In this document: positions 37,297 through 46,235 of the stretch, piece by piece | Numbering within the stretch: position 1 is the first letter of the stretch | How the letters are laid out: the number at the start of each line of letters is the position of its first letter | Source of the DNA: Pandoraea pnomenusa | GTDB taxonomy: Bacteria; Pseudomonadota; Gammaproteobacteria; Burkholderiales; Burkholderiaceae | Assembly (NCBI RefSeq): GCF_000767615.3 | Contig: NZ_CP009553.3 | Location: forward strand, 2,294,001 to 2,358,000 | Direction: 5' to 3' | DNA length: 64,000 nucleotides | Notes under the pieces: generated by a model | What the model was told of the DNA's origin: nothing | Databases searched by the model: none | What the model saw: the letters and a program-made list of their open reading frames with translations, nothing else | Position numbers and translations under genes: made by a program

Positions 37297-38637
37297 CTAT
37301 TTAGCAAGTGGAAATGACACGATGATTTCAAGGCCGGTACCCGGCCGGACGTTGCGCAGCGTGGCGAGGCCCTTGTAGCGGCTGGCGATGCGCTGGACGA
37401 TGGCCATGCCCAGCCCCGTGCCGTCGGCTTTCGTGCGGGCGGTGTCCACGCGATAGAACGGACGGAACACCAGTCCCAGTTGATCCTCGGGAATCCCCGG
37501 CCCGGTGTCGCGCACGCGCATTTCGACGCGTTCGCCGATCACGCGCGTGGAGATGTGGACGTTGGCGATGTCGGTCTGGGCATCGCGTCCGTACTTTCGC
37601 GCGTTCTCGATCAGGTTCGTGAGCAGGCGCTTGAGGTCGGTGCGTTCGGCGAGTACGGGGGCGCCATCGGCCAGATCGGTGCTCAGGCTCAGATCCTCGC
37701 GACCTTCGAAGGCGGACACCGTCTCGCGCGCGATGTCGGACAAATCGAGCGACTGCATCGTACGAGAGGCGGGGCGCGCGTAATCGAGGAAGCGGCCGAT
37801 GATCTCGTCCATCTGCTCGATGTCGCTGATCATGTCCCGTTTGACGGACTCCTCGGACGGGCTCATTTCGGTTTCCAGCCGCAGACGGGCCAGCGGCGTG
37901 CGCAGGTCGTGGGAGATGCCGGCGAGCATCAGCGCGCGGTCCGCCTCCAGGCGTTCGAGCTCCTGCACCATCTGGTTGAAGCTGCGATTGGCCTCGGCGG
38001 CTTCGCCCATGCCGCGTTCGGGCAGTGGGTCCGGACGATGTCCCTCGCCGATGGCGCGCGCCGCGTGCGCCAGTCGCGCGAACGGGCGGTTCACGAGTGC
38101 CGTGATGAACGCGGCGCCAATGAGCGAGAGCGCAAGCGCGAACGTGCCCCAACTGAAAAGTTGAAGACCGGTGGCCGTGTCGATCCGGTCTTGCTCGATG
38201 GCGACCCAATAGTCGTCTTCATCGATCTTGAAGCTGATCCACATGGCGGGGATTTCATTGACCGAGGCGGCGATCACCGTGTCGGTGCCGAGGCGTCGCT
38301 GCACGTCGCGCGCGATCAGATCCTGCACCACGCTGCCGGGCTGCTTCTCGATCTTGTCGGCGGGTTCGCGCGGATACACGCGAATGCCCTCGTTGCTCTC
38401 GAGATCCTGCAGCAGCGCCCGGCGCAAATCGGGCTCGGAGTAAAGCAGGGCGGTACGCGTGAGTTTGACGATCGAGACAAGCTGCTGCGCGACGCGCTGC
38501 GCGCGCGGCTCCCGCTCGATCACGCGAAAGCTCTGGTACCAGGCGGCGAGGCTCACGCCGATGAGCAGGGCAATGAGAAAAAAGGTACGCCAGAACAGAC
38601 CGCCGAACAGCCCGCGTACCATCCGGATCGGATGCAT
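37297..38637 (-). CDS. risS: EnvZ/RisS-type sensor histidine kinase
   Basis: A 446-residue inner-membrane sensor kinase with transmembrane helices near 12-33 and 160-182, a periplasmic sensor region between them, a HAMP domain, the phospho-acceptor His243 in GISHDLRTPLARLR and the ATPase boxes NLIENARKYG, DTGPGIP and GTGLGMAI. It is the partner of the OmpR-type regulator immediately upstream. In Bordetella and Burkholderia this pair is called RisAS. Confidence 0.88.
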   Translation of the reverse strand: MHPIRMVRGLFGGLFWRTFFLIALLIGVSLAAWYQSFRVIEREPRAQRVAQQLVSIVKLTRTALLYSEPDLRRALLQDLESNEGIRVYPREPADKIEKQPGSVVQDLIARDVQRRLGTDTVIAASVNEIPAMWISFKIDEDDYWVAIEQDRIDTATGLQLFSWGTFALALSLIGAAFITALVNRPFARLAHAARAIGEGHRPDPLPERGMGEAAEANRSFNQMVQELERLEADRALMLAGISHDLRTPLARLRLETEMSPSEESVKRDMISDIEQMDEIIGRFLDYARPASRTMQSLDLSDIARETVSAFEGREDLSLSTDLADGAPVLAERTDLKRLLTNLIENARKYGRDAQTDIANVHISTRVIGERVEMRVRDTGPGIPEDQLGLVFRPFYRVDTARTKADGTGLGMAIVQRIASRYKGLATLRNVRPGTGLEIIVSFPLAK

Positions 38638-38761
38638 GGGGTTGCTCCGCTAATGCGTGATTCGGGCCTGTCGACAGTCCCGGGGCACCCCAAGACACAC
38701 GCTCGTGCGATGGCCGGGGAGAGACGGATGCGGCACGTCACCGGCCGGCATCGGACAACGC

Positions 38762-38799
38762 ACAACGCCGGTGCGCGAGTGAATCGCGACCGGCGTTGT
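38762..38799 (+). other. Long hairpin between risA and risS
   Basis: ACAACGCCGGT pairs with ACCGGCGTTGT, with an inner CGCGA/TCGCG stem. The T-run (TTTTA) lies on the plus strand only, whereas both neighbouring genes are on the minus strand. In that direction it has no T-tail, so it is more likely a processing or attenuation structure than a terminator. Confidence 0.5.
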
Positions 38800-38828
38800 T
38801 TTACGATGCGAGACGTGGGCGCGGACGA

Positions 38829-39554
38829 TCACGCGCCGCCGTCCGGAATGAACACGTACCCGAGGCCCCAAACGGTCTGAATGAAGCGCGGGCTGCCCGG
38901 GTCCGGCTCGATGAGCTTGCGCAGACGCGAAATCTGCACGTCGAGGCTGCGATCGAAGACTTCGTATTCGCGCCCGCGCGCGAGCTCCATGAGCTTTTCG
39001 CGCGAGAGCGGCTGGCGCGGATGGCGCGCGAAGACCTTCAACACGGAGAATTCGCCAGTGGTGAGCGCGATTTCCTGCCCGTTCTTGGTGAGTGTGCGCG
39101 TGGCCAGGTTCAGGGCGAAGTCGCCGAACTCGAACGTCTCCATCGTTTCGCTGGGCGCACCGGGAAGTTCGGGCGGTGCCTGGCGGCGCAGCACGGCGTG
39201 GATGCGGGCGACGAGCTCGCGCGGGTTGAAGGGCTTGGGCAGGTAATCGTCAGCGCCCATCTCGAGACCGACGATACGGTCGACATCCTCGCCTTTGGCC
39301 GTTAACATGATGATCGGCGTGCGATCATTGGCGCCACGCAGACGGCGACAAATAGAGAGACCGTCTTCACCGGGGAGCATCAGGTCCAGCACGAGCAGAT
39401 CGAAACGCTCGCGCACCCAAAGCTTGTTCATGGCCGTCGCATTTTCAGCCACGAAGACATTGAAACCCTGTTCCCCGAGGTAACGACGCAGCAGGTCGCG
39501 CAGGCGCGGATCGTCGTCGACAACCAGAATTTTGGGAGAGTTTTTGTTTTCCAT
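38829..39554 (-). CDS. risA: OmpR/RisA-type response regulator
   Basis: A 241-residue regulator with a receiver domain (acidic Asp13-Asp14, phospho-acceptor Asp57 in LVLDLMLPGEDG) and a winged-helix DNA-binding domain (EFSVLKVFARHPRQPLSRE, then RSLDVQISRLRKLIE). The ATG at 39554 is the family start; upstream in-frame codons are unsupported. Phased direct repeats lie 50-80 bases upstream, consistent with autoregulation. Confidence 0.93.
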   Translation of the reverse strand: MENKNSPKILVVDDDPRLRDLLRRYLGEQGFNVFVAENATAMNKLWVRERFDLLVLDLMLPGEDGLSICRRLRGANDRTPIIMLTAKGEDVDRIVGLEMGADDYLPKPFNPRELVARIHAVLRRQAPPELPGAPSETMETFEFGDFALNLATRTLTKNGQEIALTTGEFSVLKVFARHPRQPLSREKLMELARGREYEVFDRSLDVQISRLRKLIEPDPGSPRFIQTVWGLGYVFIPDGGA

Positions 39555-39603
39555 GCCACGTATCTTAGCCCGAAATGTTGCGAACTGAGGAGGCCGCCAA
39601 AGC

Positions 39604-39633
39604 GGGTTACAAAGGGTTACACAATTTACCCTA
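39604..39633. promoter_or_regulatory. Phased 10-bp repeats upstream of risA
   Basis: GGGTTACAAA, GGGTTACACA and ATTTACCCTA follow one another without gaps, repeating every 10 bases. OmpR-family regulators bind pairs of direct half-sites one helical turn apart, often containing GTTACA-like cores. Position and spacing suit RisA autoregulation. Confidence 0.5.
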
Positions 39634-39723
39634 CGGCTTGTGCGCTGACCATAGGCAGTGGGTACACTTGCACGCCTGCCAGGGCGAAAACCTGTCGTAC
39701 GGCATGAAGGACACACGCACAAG

Positions 39724-40044
39724 ATGAGATGGGCTGCTGAGTTGACGCTACTGTTCGGGGGAATCATGCTCTGGGGACACCTGGGCGTGACGTATGCCCG
39801 TCCCGTCCCCCATTTCAGTGCGCAATCCCATGGCAGCAGTGCGGCCCGGGTGCAGCATGCGGCGCCGGCGCCGCGCAATGGCGGGAAAGCCGCCCCTGCG
39901 AGTGACGCCGCCGCCGAGCGTCGGGGCGACGAGTTGCCCAACCCGCCGCCGGGCCGTCGCCCGAACGGCCATATGTCGGCAGACGACCGACGCCTGCTGC
40001 GCCAGCATATTCAGGACGCCGTGCGCGAGCTCTACAGTCACTAG
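39724..40044 (+). CDS. Small exported protein, unknown function
   Basis: A 106-residue protein with a signal-peptide-like N-terminus (charged start, hydrophobic core about 5-22, cleavage likely after the Ala of VTYA). A low-complexity Ala/Pro/Arg middle follows, then a short C-terminal segment HMSADDRRLLRQHIQDAVRE. Periplasmic proteins with a similar MSxDERRxLRxxI ending occur in related bacteria, but no function is known to me. A terminator follows 114 bases later. Confidence 0.65.
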   Translation: MRWAAELTLLFGGIMLWGHLGVTYARPVPHFSAQSHGSSAARVQHAAPAPRNGGKAAPASDAAAERRGDELPNPPPGRRPNGHMSADDRRLLRQHIQDAVRELYSH

Positions 40045-40157
40045 CCGACAGACGGTGCGTGCGCCGACAATGCGTCGCGACATGCGCCCATCGCTTCTCA
40101 CCAAACGCCACTGATGTCATTTTGACGCGAGCGTCCCATGAAGCCGAATCGAAATCC

Positions 40158-40186
40158 GCCAGCCTCTGCCGACGCTGGCTTTTTTT
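40158..40186 (+). terminator. Intrinsic terminator upstream of the DUF1800 gene
   Basis: GCCAGC, ten-base loop, GCTGGC, then seven T (40180-40186). It ends transcription from the small exported protein gene. Its position argues that the DUF1800 gene starts further downstream. Confidence 0.75.
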
Positions 40187-40281
40187 GTGCTCGCCGATCG
40201 CCCCCGGGCGTGTCGCCGACGGCGTGCCGCTCGGCAGCGACATGCTCGCCGCCGTCCGCTGTACCGCAGACGCTTGGCTTC

Positions 40282-41856
40282 GTGCCACGTTGCATTGCCC
40301 TGCTGGCCGGACTGGTTGTCACCGCGCTGGGCACGTCACCCGACGCTTACGCGGCCGGGGCAAGGCACGTCGCCTCCGCACCTGGGCCGCGCGCGAGTTC
40401 GCGCAACGTCGATATGTCGAAGCGTCTGCTTGGCGAAGACGACGCCCGCTACCTGCTCACGCGTACGGGCTATTCCCCCGATGCCCGTGAGCTTGCCCCT
40501 TTCGTCGGGCTGACGCGCGCACAGGCCGTCGACCGTTTGCTTGACGAATCGCGACGCACCGCCGTGACCGAGCCGCCGCCCTGGGCTGCGGATCCGCCGC
40601 TCTACGACGCGCGCGTGAAGTCCATGACCGCCGAGCAGAAGCGCGATCTCAACGAGCGGCGCAACCGGATGGCGGCGTCGCTTGCCGCCTGGTGGGCGCA
40701 GGAGATGGCGACCACGCCGTCGCCGTTGACCGAGCGCATGACCATGTTCTGGCACAACCACTTCGTGTCGAGCAGCGACAAGGTGCGCGAACCCGTCGTG
40801 ATGTACCGGCAGAACGTGCTGCTGCGGGCAAATGCGCTGGGAAACTTCGGCACGTTGCTGCATGCCGTCTCGAAGGATCCGGCGATGCTGATTTATCTCG
40901 ATGGGGCGGGTAGCCGGAAGGGGCGGCCCAACGAGAATTTTGCGCGCGAGGTCATGGAGCTTTTCACGCTCGGGGAAGGTCACTATACGGAGCAGGACGT
41001 GCGCGAAGCCGCACGCGCCTATACCGGATGGAGCATCGACCGTCCGACGATGACTTATGTCTGGCGCGCCAACTTGCACGATACCGGCACGAAGACCGTG
41101 CTGGGCCAGACAGGCGATTTCGATGGCGACCAGGTGCTCGACATTTTGTTGGCGCGTCCGGAGACGGCTACCTTCGTCACGGGCAAGTTGTGGCGTGAAT
41201 TCGTGTCGCCCACACCCGATCCGCAGCAGGCGGCACGCGTGGCGAACGCATTTCGGGCGAGTGGCTACGATATCCGCGTGGCCCTGCGCGCCTTGCTGCT
41301 CACGCCGTCGTTCTGGGATCGCGACGCGCGCGGCACGCTCGTGAAGTCGCCTTCCGAGTTCGTGACGGACACCGTGCGAGAGTTCGATATCGGCTACGAC
41401 GATCCGCAAATGCTCGCGCGGCAGATGGGCGTGCTCGGCCAGGCCCTGTTTCGTCCGCCGAATGTGAAGGGGTGGCCGGGCGGCGACGCCTGGATCGACA
41501 GCAGCACCTTGCTTGCGCGCAAGCAATTCGTCGAGCGCATGTTCCGGGCGACGGAGAAGGCGAACGCCGGCGCAGCGTCGATGGTGCCGTCGATGTCCAT
41601 GCGTACCGACGTGCGCCGCACGGCGTTGACGATGGCCCCGTCGATGCCGAGGACGGTGGCGGGCGTGCGTTTCGATCTGGCGCGTTGGCTGCAACCGTAC
41701 GCGTTGGGGCCGGTGGATGTACCGGACGCGCGTGCCCGGGAGGCACTGCAACGGGCGGTGTTGCCGATGGCCCCCGCTGCGCCGCAGACCTCCGGTGACA
41801 ACAGCGCGGCGTACCTACAGGCGCTGTTGATGGATCCGGCGTATCAATTGAAGTGA
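40282..41856 (+). CDS. DUF1800 domain protein, exported
   Basis: The family has no settled function but nearly always sits beside a DUF1501 gene. DUF1800 blocks are visible: LLTRTGYSP, MTMFWHNHFVSS, MLIYLDGAGSRKGRPNENFA, REVMELFTLG and the C-terminal RPPNVKGWPGG. I place the start at GTG 40282 because it opens a textbook signal peptide (CIALLAGLVVTALG, cleavage after AYA) and because a terminator at 40158-40186 would otherwise fall inside the gene. The ATG at 40138 in the same frame is the alternative. The product from 40282 is 524 residues. Confidence 0.82.
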   Translation: MPRCIALLAGLVVTALGTSPDAYAAGARHVASAPGPRASSRNVDMSKRLLGEDDARYLLTRTGYSPDARELAPFVGLTRAQAVDRLLDESRRTAVTEPPPWAADPPLYDARVKSMTAEQKRDLNERRNRMAASLAAWWAQEMATTPSPLTERMTMFWHNHFVSSSDKVREPVVMYRQNVLLRANALGNFGTLLHAVSKDPAMLIYLDGAGSRKGRPNENFAREVMELFTLGEGHYTEQDVREAARAYTGWSIDRPTMTYVWRANLHDTGTKTVLGQTGDFDGDQVLDILLARPETATFVTGKLWREFVSPTPDPQQAARVANAFRASGYDIRVALRALLLTPSFWDRDARGTLVKSPSEFVTDTVREFDIGYDDPQMLARQMGVLGQALFRPPNVKGWPGGDAWIDSSTLLARKQFVERMFRATEKANAGAASMVPSMSMRTDVRRTALTMAPSMPRTVAGVRFDLARWLQPYALGPVDVPDARAREALQRAVLPMAPAAPQTSGDNSAAYLQALLMDPAYQLK

Positions 41857-41971
41857 GACGACGGGCCTGACGGCATGACGTCGGGCGCGGTGGCAACGGC
41901 GATGACCAATGGCCGATCGCCAATGGGCGATGCCGACAGGCGAATGGATGGCACGCAATGCGAGGTGTGAA

Positions 41972-43228
41972 ATGCGTCGACGCGATTTTCTGACTTTCGC
42001 CGGGGGGCTTGGGGCGGCATGGCTCGCGCCGTGGCCGGCGCATGCTGCGGCACGTGATCTCTCCGGCATGATGCCGGGCGGCAGAGTGGGCGCGGTGGGC
42101 GCAGTCGGCGCAGGCGGTGATTACGGCAATCTGTTGATTCTCATTGAACTCAAGGGCGGCAATGACGGCTTGAATACCGTCATTCCCTATGCCGATCCGT
42201 TATACGCGAGTCTTCGCCCGAACATTGGCGTCAAGCGTGACCAGGTGGTGCAACTCGACGCGCATAGCGGCCTGCATCCTGAGTTGCGCGCGCTGCTGCC
42301 GATGTGGCAGGCGAAAGAATTGGCGGTGGTGCAGGGCGTGGGGTATCCGGAGCCGAATCTCTCGCATTTTCGTTCCATCGAGATCTGGAATACGGCGTCG
42401 CGCGCGGACGAGTACTTGCGTGACGGTTGGTTGTCGCGCGCGTTTGCCGAACGGCCCGTGCCGGCCGGGTTCGATGCGGACGGGGTGATCGTCGGCAGCG
42501 CGGAACTGGGACCGCTGGGCGGTGGGGCACGTGCGGTGACGCTGACGAATCCGGCGCAATTCCTGCGGGAGGCGGGGCTGGCGTCGGCGCATGCGGCGCG
42601 GGTGAGCAATCCGGCGCTCGCGCATGTGCTGCGGGTGGAGAACGATATCGTGAAGGCGGCGGATGGCCTGCGTCCTCGCCAGGGCCAGTACACGTTACGC
42701 ACGCCCATGCCGGCAGGGGCGTTCGGCAACGTAGTGAAGACGGCGTTGCAGGTCGTGGCTGCCGCTGACTCACCGTCAGGCATGCCACAGCCGGGGCGCG
42801 GGGTGGCCGTGCTCAGGTTGACGCTCAACGGATTCGACACGCACCAGAATCAACCGGGGCAGCAGGCGAATCTGTTGCGTCAGTTGTCGCAGGGGATGAT
42901 GGCGTTGCGCTCGGGGCTGACGGAGCTCAATCGTTGGCAATCGACGTTGATCGTGACGTATGCCGAGTTCGGGCGTCGGCCGCGCGAGAACCAGAGCAAC
43001 GGCACGGATCACGGCACGGTGGCGCCGCACTTCATTGCGGGCGGTCGTGTTCGTGGCGGTCTGTACGGTGAAGCGCCGCGACTGGATCGACTCGACGGCA
43101 ACGGCAATTTGCCGTTCGCCGTCGATTTCCGCGATGTGTACGCGACGGTATTGCAGCGCTGGTGGGGGGTGAATCCGCGGCCGGTGCTGGGTGGCGTGTT
43201 CAGGCCGCTGGATGTGTTTCGGACCTGA
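41972..43228 (+). CDS. DUF1501 domain protein, Tat-exported
   Basis: The 418-residue protein begins with a Tat-type signal (RRRDFLTFAGGLGAA) and has the sulfatase-like blocks of DUF1501: LIELKGGNDGLNTVIPY, LSHFRSIEIW, FDTHQNQPGQQANLL and TDHGTVAPHFIAGG. The family is often secreted with its DUF1800 partner just upstream (115 bases here). Function is unknown; a hydrolase role is suggested only by the fold. GAGGTG lies before the ATG at 41972. Confidence 0.88.
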   Translation: MRRRDFLTFAGGLGAAWLAPWPAHAAARDLSGMMPGGRVGAVGAVGAGGDYGNLLILIELKGGNDGLNTVIPYADPLYASLRPNIGVKRDQVVQLDAHSGLHPELRALLPMWQAKELAVVQGVGYPEPNLSHFRSIEIWNTASRADEYLRDGWLSRAFAERPVPAGFDADGVIVGSAELGPLGGGARAVTLTNPAQFLREAGLASAHAARVSNPALAHVLRVENDIVKAADGLRPRQGQYTLRTPMPAGAFGNVVKTALQVVAAADSPSGMPQPGRGVAVLRLTLNGFDTHQNQPGQQANLLRQLSQGMMALRSGLTELNRWQSTLIVTYAEFGRRPRENQSNGTDHGTVAPHFIAGGRVRGGLYGEAPRLDRLDGNGNLPFAVDFRDVYATVLQRWWGVNPRPVLGGVFRPLDVFRT

Positions 43229-43250
43229 GTGACGTGCGCGCCTGGAGGGT

Positions 43251-44135
43251 TCAGCGTGCGCGCCAGGCGCGCCAGAATTTGCGCAGGGGCGTGAGGTCGA
43301 TGCGCTGGTGCAGGACTTGATAGTCGCTGGCGGCGACTTCATCCATGAGGGCCAACTGCAGGGATGCGAGTGCCAGCAGGGGCTTTTGCTTGCGGCGATC
43401 CGTTTGAGGAATGGCGCGGGCGGCGTTGGCGATCGCCTGGCTGGCGCGTTCATGCTGGAACTTCATCAGTTCGACGAACGCGGGCGAGTACTTGCCGTTT
43501 TGCAGGTCGGCGGCGGTAACGCCGAAGCGCTGTAGTTCGTCGATGGGGAAGTAGACGTAGCCGGCACGGGCGTCGACACCTGCGTCGGTCACGCGTCGGC
43601 CGAGCGTGATGGCGTGGCCGAGTGCGCGGGCGAGGGCGGGGGTGCTGTCGTTGTCGAAACCGTAGATGTGCGACGCGAGTTCTGCGGGGGCGCCGCCTGC
43701 GGCATCGCAATAGTGCGACAGGCCGGCGAAGTCGAGGTAGCGCATCTGCGAGAGGTCCATTTCGGCGCCATGCAAGACGGCCTCGAACTGGGCGCGGTTG
43801 AGTCTTGCGTTGTCGATGACGGGGGCGAGTGCGCGTGCGACCGGGTGGGCGGGGGCGCCGGAGAAGAGGCGAGCGAGCTCCTGGCGCCACCAGTCGAGCT
43901 TCGCGTGGGCGACGCCGGGGTCGTGCACGGCGGCATGAATGTCGGCGATTTCCTGGCAGAAGGCGTGGACGGCGTAGGCGGCATCGCGCTTGGACGGCGG
44001 GAGCTGAAGGAGCGCGTAGTAGAGCGCGGAGCCTGGCGGGCCGGCTTTCTGTCGGCAGTAATCGTTGGCCTGAGCGGGGCTGGCTGGGGTGCCGGTGCTT
44101 TGGTTGGCGTTCTCGGCGTTGTCGTGGGGTTGCAT
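43251..44135 (-). CDS. Squalene/phytoene synthase-family protein
   Basis: The 294-residue protein belongs to the trans-isoprenyl diphosphate synthase family (FYCRQKAGPPGSALYYALLQL-type start, WWRQELARLF block). In HpnC/HpnD enzymes two Asp-rich motifs bind the substrate diphosphates. Here the first is weakened (EIADIHAAVHD) and the second reads LGRRVTDAGVDARAGYVYFPI rather than the usual NxLRDxxED. It may be a diverged enzyme or a non-catalytic member. It converges on the DUF1501 gene (22 bases) and no other hopanoid or carotenoid gene is in the window. Confidence 0.8.
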   Translation of the reverse strand: MQPHDNAENANQSTGTPASPAQANDYCRQKAGPPGSALYYALLQLPPSKRDAAYAVHAFCQEIADIHAAVHDPGVAHAKLDWWRQELARLFSGAPAHPVARALAPVIDNARLNRAQFEAVLHGAEMDLSQMRYLDFAGLSHYCDAAGGAPAELASHIYGFDNDSTPALARALGHAITLGRRVTDAGVDARAGYVYFPIDELQRFGVTAADLQNGKYSPAFVELMKFQHERASQAIANAARAIPQTDRRKQKPLLALASLQLALMDEVAASDYQVLHQRIDLTPLRKFWRAWRAR

Positions 44136-44283
44136 GCGAATGGGGTATCGGTTTGGTCAGGTGCCCGGATGCCGGTGCGCGGGCGCGCAGTCGGGGCAAC
44201 TGCCATGAATTGGTGCGAATTTTAGCATTGCGCGACGAGAAGACGGGCCGCGTGCGCGGGCAGGCCTGGGGCGCGCGGGGAAT

Positions 44284-44312
44284 TTGCCGCTGAAAATCAC
44301 TTCATGTAGAAT
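44284..44312 (+). promoter_or_regulatory. Promoter upstream of tRNA-Leu
   Basis: TTGCCG (44284-44289), 17-base spacer, TAGAAT (44307-44312). The hexamers and spacing are the same as at phaR. Transcription would start near 44319. Confidence 0.65.
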
Positions 44313-44337
44313 GCTCGCCTGCTTTGACGCGTGCAAC

Positions 44338-44360
44338 GGGGGCGACAAGTCGCCCCTTTT
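44338..44360 (+). terminator. Hairpin with T-run between promoter and tRNA-Leu
   Basis: GGGGCGAC, loop AA, GTCGCCCC, then TTTT. It looks like an intrinsic terminator about 40 bases after the predicted start and 76 bases before the tRNA. It may be a processing or attenuation element, or end a very short RNA. Confidence 0.6.
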
Positions 44361-44436
44361 CATGTCCGACAGGATGCACGACGTCAACCCGATGCCGGGA
44401 TGCCGTACCTTACCCAGGTCACGACACCCACGGGCT

Positions 44437-44523
44437 GCGAGGATGGCGAAATTGGTAGACGCACCAGGTTTAGGTCCTGACGCCCGCAAGGGTGTAGGGG
44501 TTCGAGTCCCCTTCCTCGCACCA
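44437..44523 (+). tRNA. tRNA-Leu, anticodon UAG
   Basis: An 87-base class II tRNA with acceptor arms GCGAGGA/TCCTCGC, encoded CCA, D-arm sequence GGCGAAATTGGTAGAC, anticodon loop TTTAGGT (UAG at 44471-44473), a long variable arm and T-arm AGGGG-TTCGAGT-CCCCT. The anticodon stem CCAGG/CCTGA has a C-A mismatch at the outermost pair (27-43), where the E. coli homologue has C-G. Confidence 0.97.
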
Positions 44524-44597
44524 ACTCCCCGATTTGGCATCGGTTTCGTAGGTCTTACTTCTTCCCGAAATACCTCGCAAACGCTCGCCGACCTAGC

Positions 44598-46235
44598 CTA
44601 GAGCACTCCTTCCCACAAGCGTCGCTGATCGCCTGCGGGGTCTTCCTCAACGCGGTTATCACCTGCGGCCAGAAGCATGGTCGGGCGCTGCGTCAGTTGG
44701 AAGCGTGGCCAGGACGGCAGTGCGCTGTGCGAGGGCCGGCCTTCGCGCATGAAGGCGATCCAGGTTTCGTGAACCACACTGGCGAACGCATCCAGTGCGG
44801 GCGTTTCGCGATACAGCATGGAAAGAAAGGGCTCGCGGAAGTTCTTCCAGACCATCGGCAACTCCGACGCATGCACGGCAAAGCCCCGGAAAGGGGCCTC
44901 CACTGATGCCTGATCGTAGCGGTACATGTAGCTCTCGCCACCATTGCGGGCATGCGCCTCGGCCAATCTCAGCATGGGCACCCAGTATTCCTCGGCGCTC
45001 AGCAGGTCGATACGTCGCAGAAACGCGTGCTGGTCAGGGAAGGCGTCGCGATAGCGCTGGGCCATGCGCTCGATGGTGGGCACATCGAGCTGCGCCATCT
45101 CGCGAGCCGCGATGGGCGCAGTGGCGGCCTCGCCTTTGCGATAGGCAGCCAGCAATTCGGGACGGAAGAAGATCAGCGATTCATTGCGGTTGCTGCCGAC
45201 GAGCAGGCGCAAGTGGCTCGCGTGCCCTTGTTCCAGACTCAATTGCGGCGAGCGCGGCACGAAGTCGCCATCGATGACCGTGCGGAATGCGAAGTTGCGC
45301 GGATAGGCGGCAGCCGTGGCGATCTGCGCCTTGATCAACTGATCCGCCGGCAGGCTGAGCAGGCGCGCGCGAAGTGCCTCGCCGCGGCCATTCGGCTGTA
45401 CCTGTTCGGCGAAGAGATGCGCCACCTTGTACGCCTCGTCCAGCGAATGCGTGGTGAGGGCGCCGCCACTCTCGATGATTGCCTGCTGGAACATACCGCG
45501 TGCCGCCGGCAGCGTCAGCAGCGTGGAGACATTCTTCCCTCCGGCCGATTCGCCCCCCAGCGTGACGCGCTTGGGATCGCCCCCGAACGCCTGGATATTC
45601 CGCTGGACCCATTGCAGCCCCATCACCTGATCGCGCAGGGCATTGTTGCCGGAGCCGCGATAGGACTCGCCCAAAAGGTCGCCAAGTTCGAGGAAGCCAA
45701 GCGCACCGACGCGATACCCGATGGTCACGCACACGACGCCATTGCGCGCGAACTGCGTGCCGTCGTAGATGGGCTGGCTGGTGGCGCCGAACATGTTGCT
45801 GCCGCCATAGATCCAGACGAACACAGGATGCGGGCCCGGTGTGTCCGGCGCCCACACGTTCAGGTAAAGACAATCTTCGCCCTGTCGCGCATCACCGAGG
45901 AAATTACGGCCGGTGCCGGCCTGGATGCGCACCGGCTGCATCGGCGCAGGACCGAAGGAGGACGCATTTTGCGGCTGGGTGAATCCGGGATGCGGCTGCG
46001 GTGGGCGAAAACGCAGTTCGCCCACCGGCGGCAGCACAAACGGAATGCCCTTGAACACGCGCACCTGATCTTCCACCGCACCACGCACCGGACCCGCCGG
46101 CGCGTCAATCGTGATGGCCCGACGCAACGGCTGCGGCTCGCGTGTCGACCGGGCCTGTGTGAGCAACGGTGCCAAGCTCCCCGCTGCTGCCAAACTCGCG
46201 CCTTGGGCGATGAATCGTCGACGTCCTGTCTGCAT
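44598..46235 (-). CDS. Type B carboxylesterase, exported
   Basis: A 545-residue alpha/beta-hydrolase of the carboxylesterase/para-nitrobenzyl-esterase family. Residues 1-30 form a Tat-like signal (GRRRFIAQG then a hydrophobic stretch). Family blocks are VRVFKGIPFVLPPVGELRF, EDCLYLNVWAP, the oxyanion region WIYGGSN and the nucleophile elbow GGESAGG with Ser230. The substrate is unknown. It ends 74 bases after the tRNA on the other strand. Confidence 0.9.
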   Translation of the reverse strand: MQTGRRRFIAQGASLAAAGSLAPLLTQARSTREPQPLRRAITIDAPAGPVRGAVEDQVRVFKGIPFVLPPVGELRFRPPQPHPGFTQPQNASSFGPAPMQPVRIQAGTGRNFLGDARQGEDCLYLNVWAPDTPGPHPVFVWIYGGSNMFGATSQPIYDGTQFARNGVVCVTIGYRVGALGFLELGDLLGESYRGSGNNALRDQVMGLQWVQRNIQAFGGDPKRVTLGGESAGGKNVSTLLTLPAARGMFQQAIIESGGALTTHSLDEAYKVAHLFAEQVQPNGRGEALRARLLSLPADQLIKAQIATAAAYPRNFAFRTVIDGDFVPRSPQLSLEQGHASHLRLLVGSNRNESLIFFRPELLAAYRKGEAATAPIAAREMAQLDVPTIERMAQRYRDAFPDQHAFLRRIDLLSAEEYWVPMLRLAEAHARNGGESYMYRYDQASVEAPFRGFAVHASELPMVWKNFREPFLSMLYRETPALDAFASVVHETWIAFMREGRPSHSALPSWPRFQLTQRPTMLLAAGDNRVEEDPAGDQRRLWEGVL

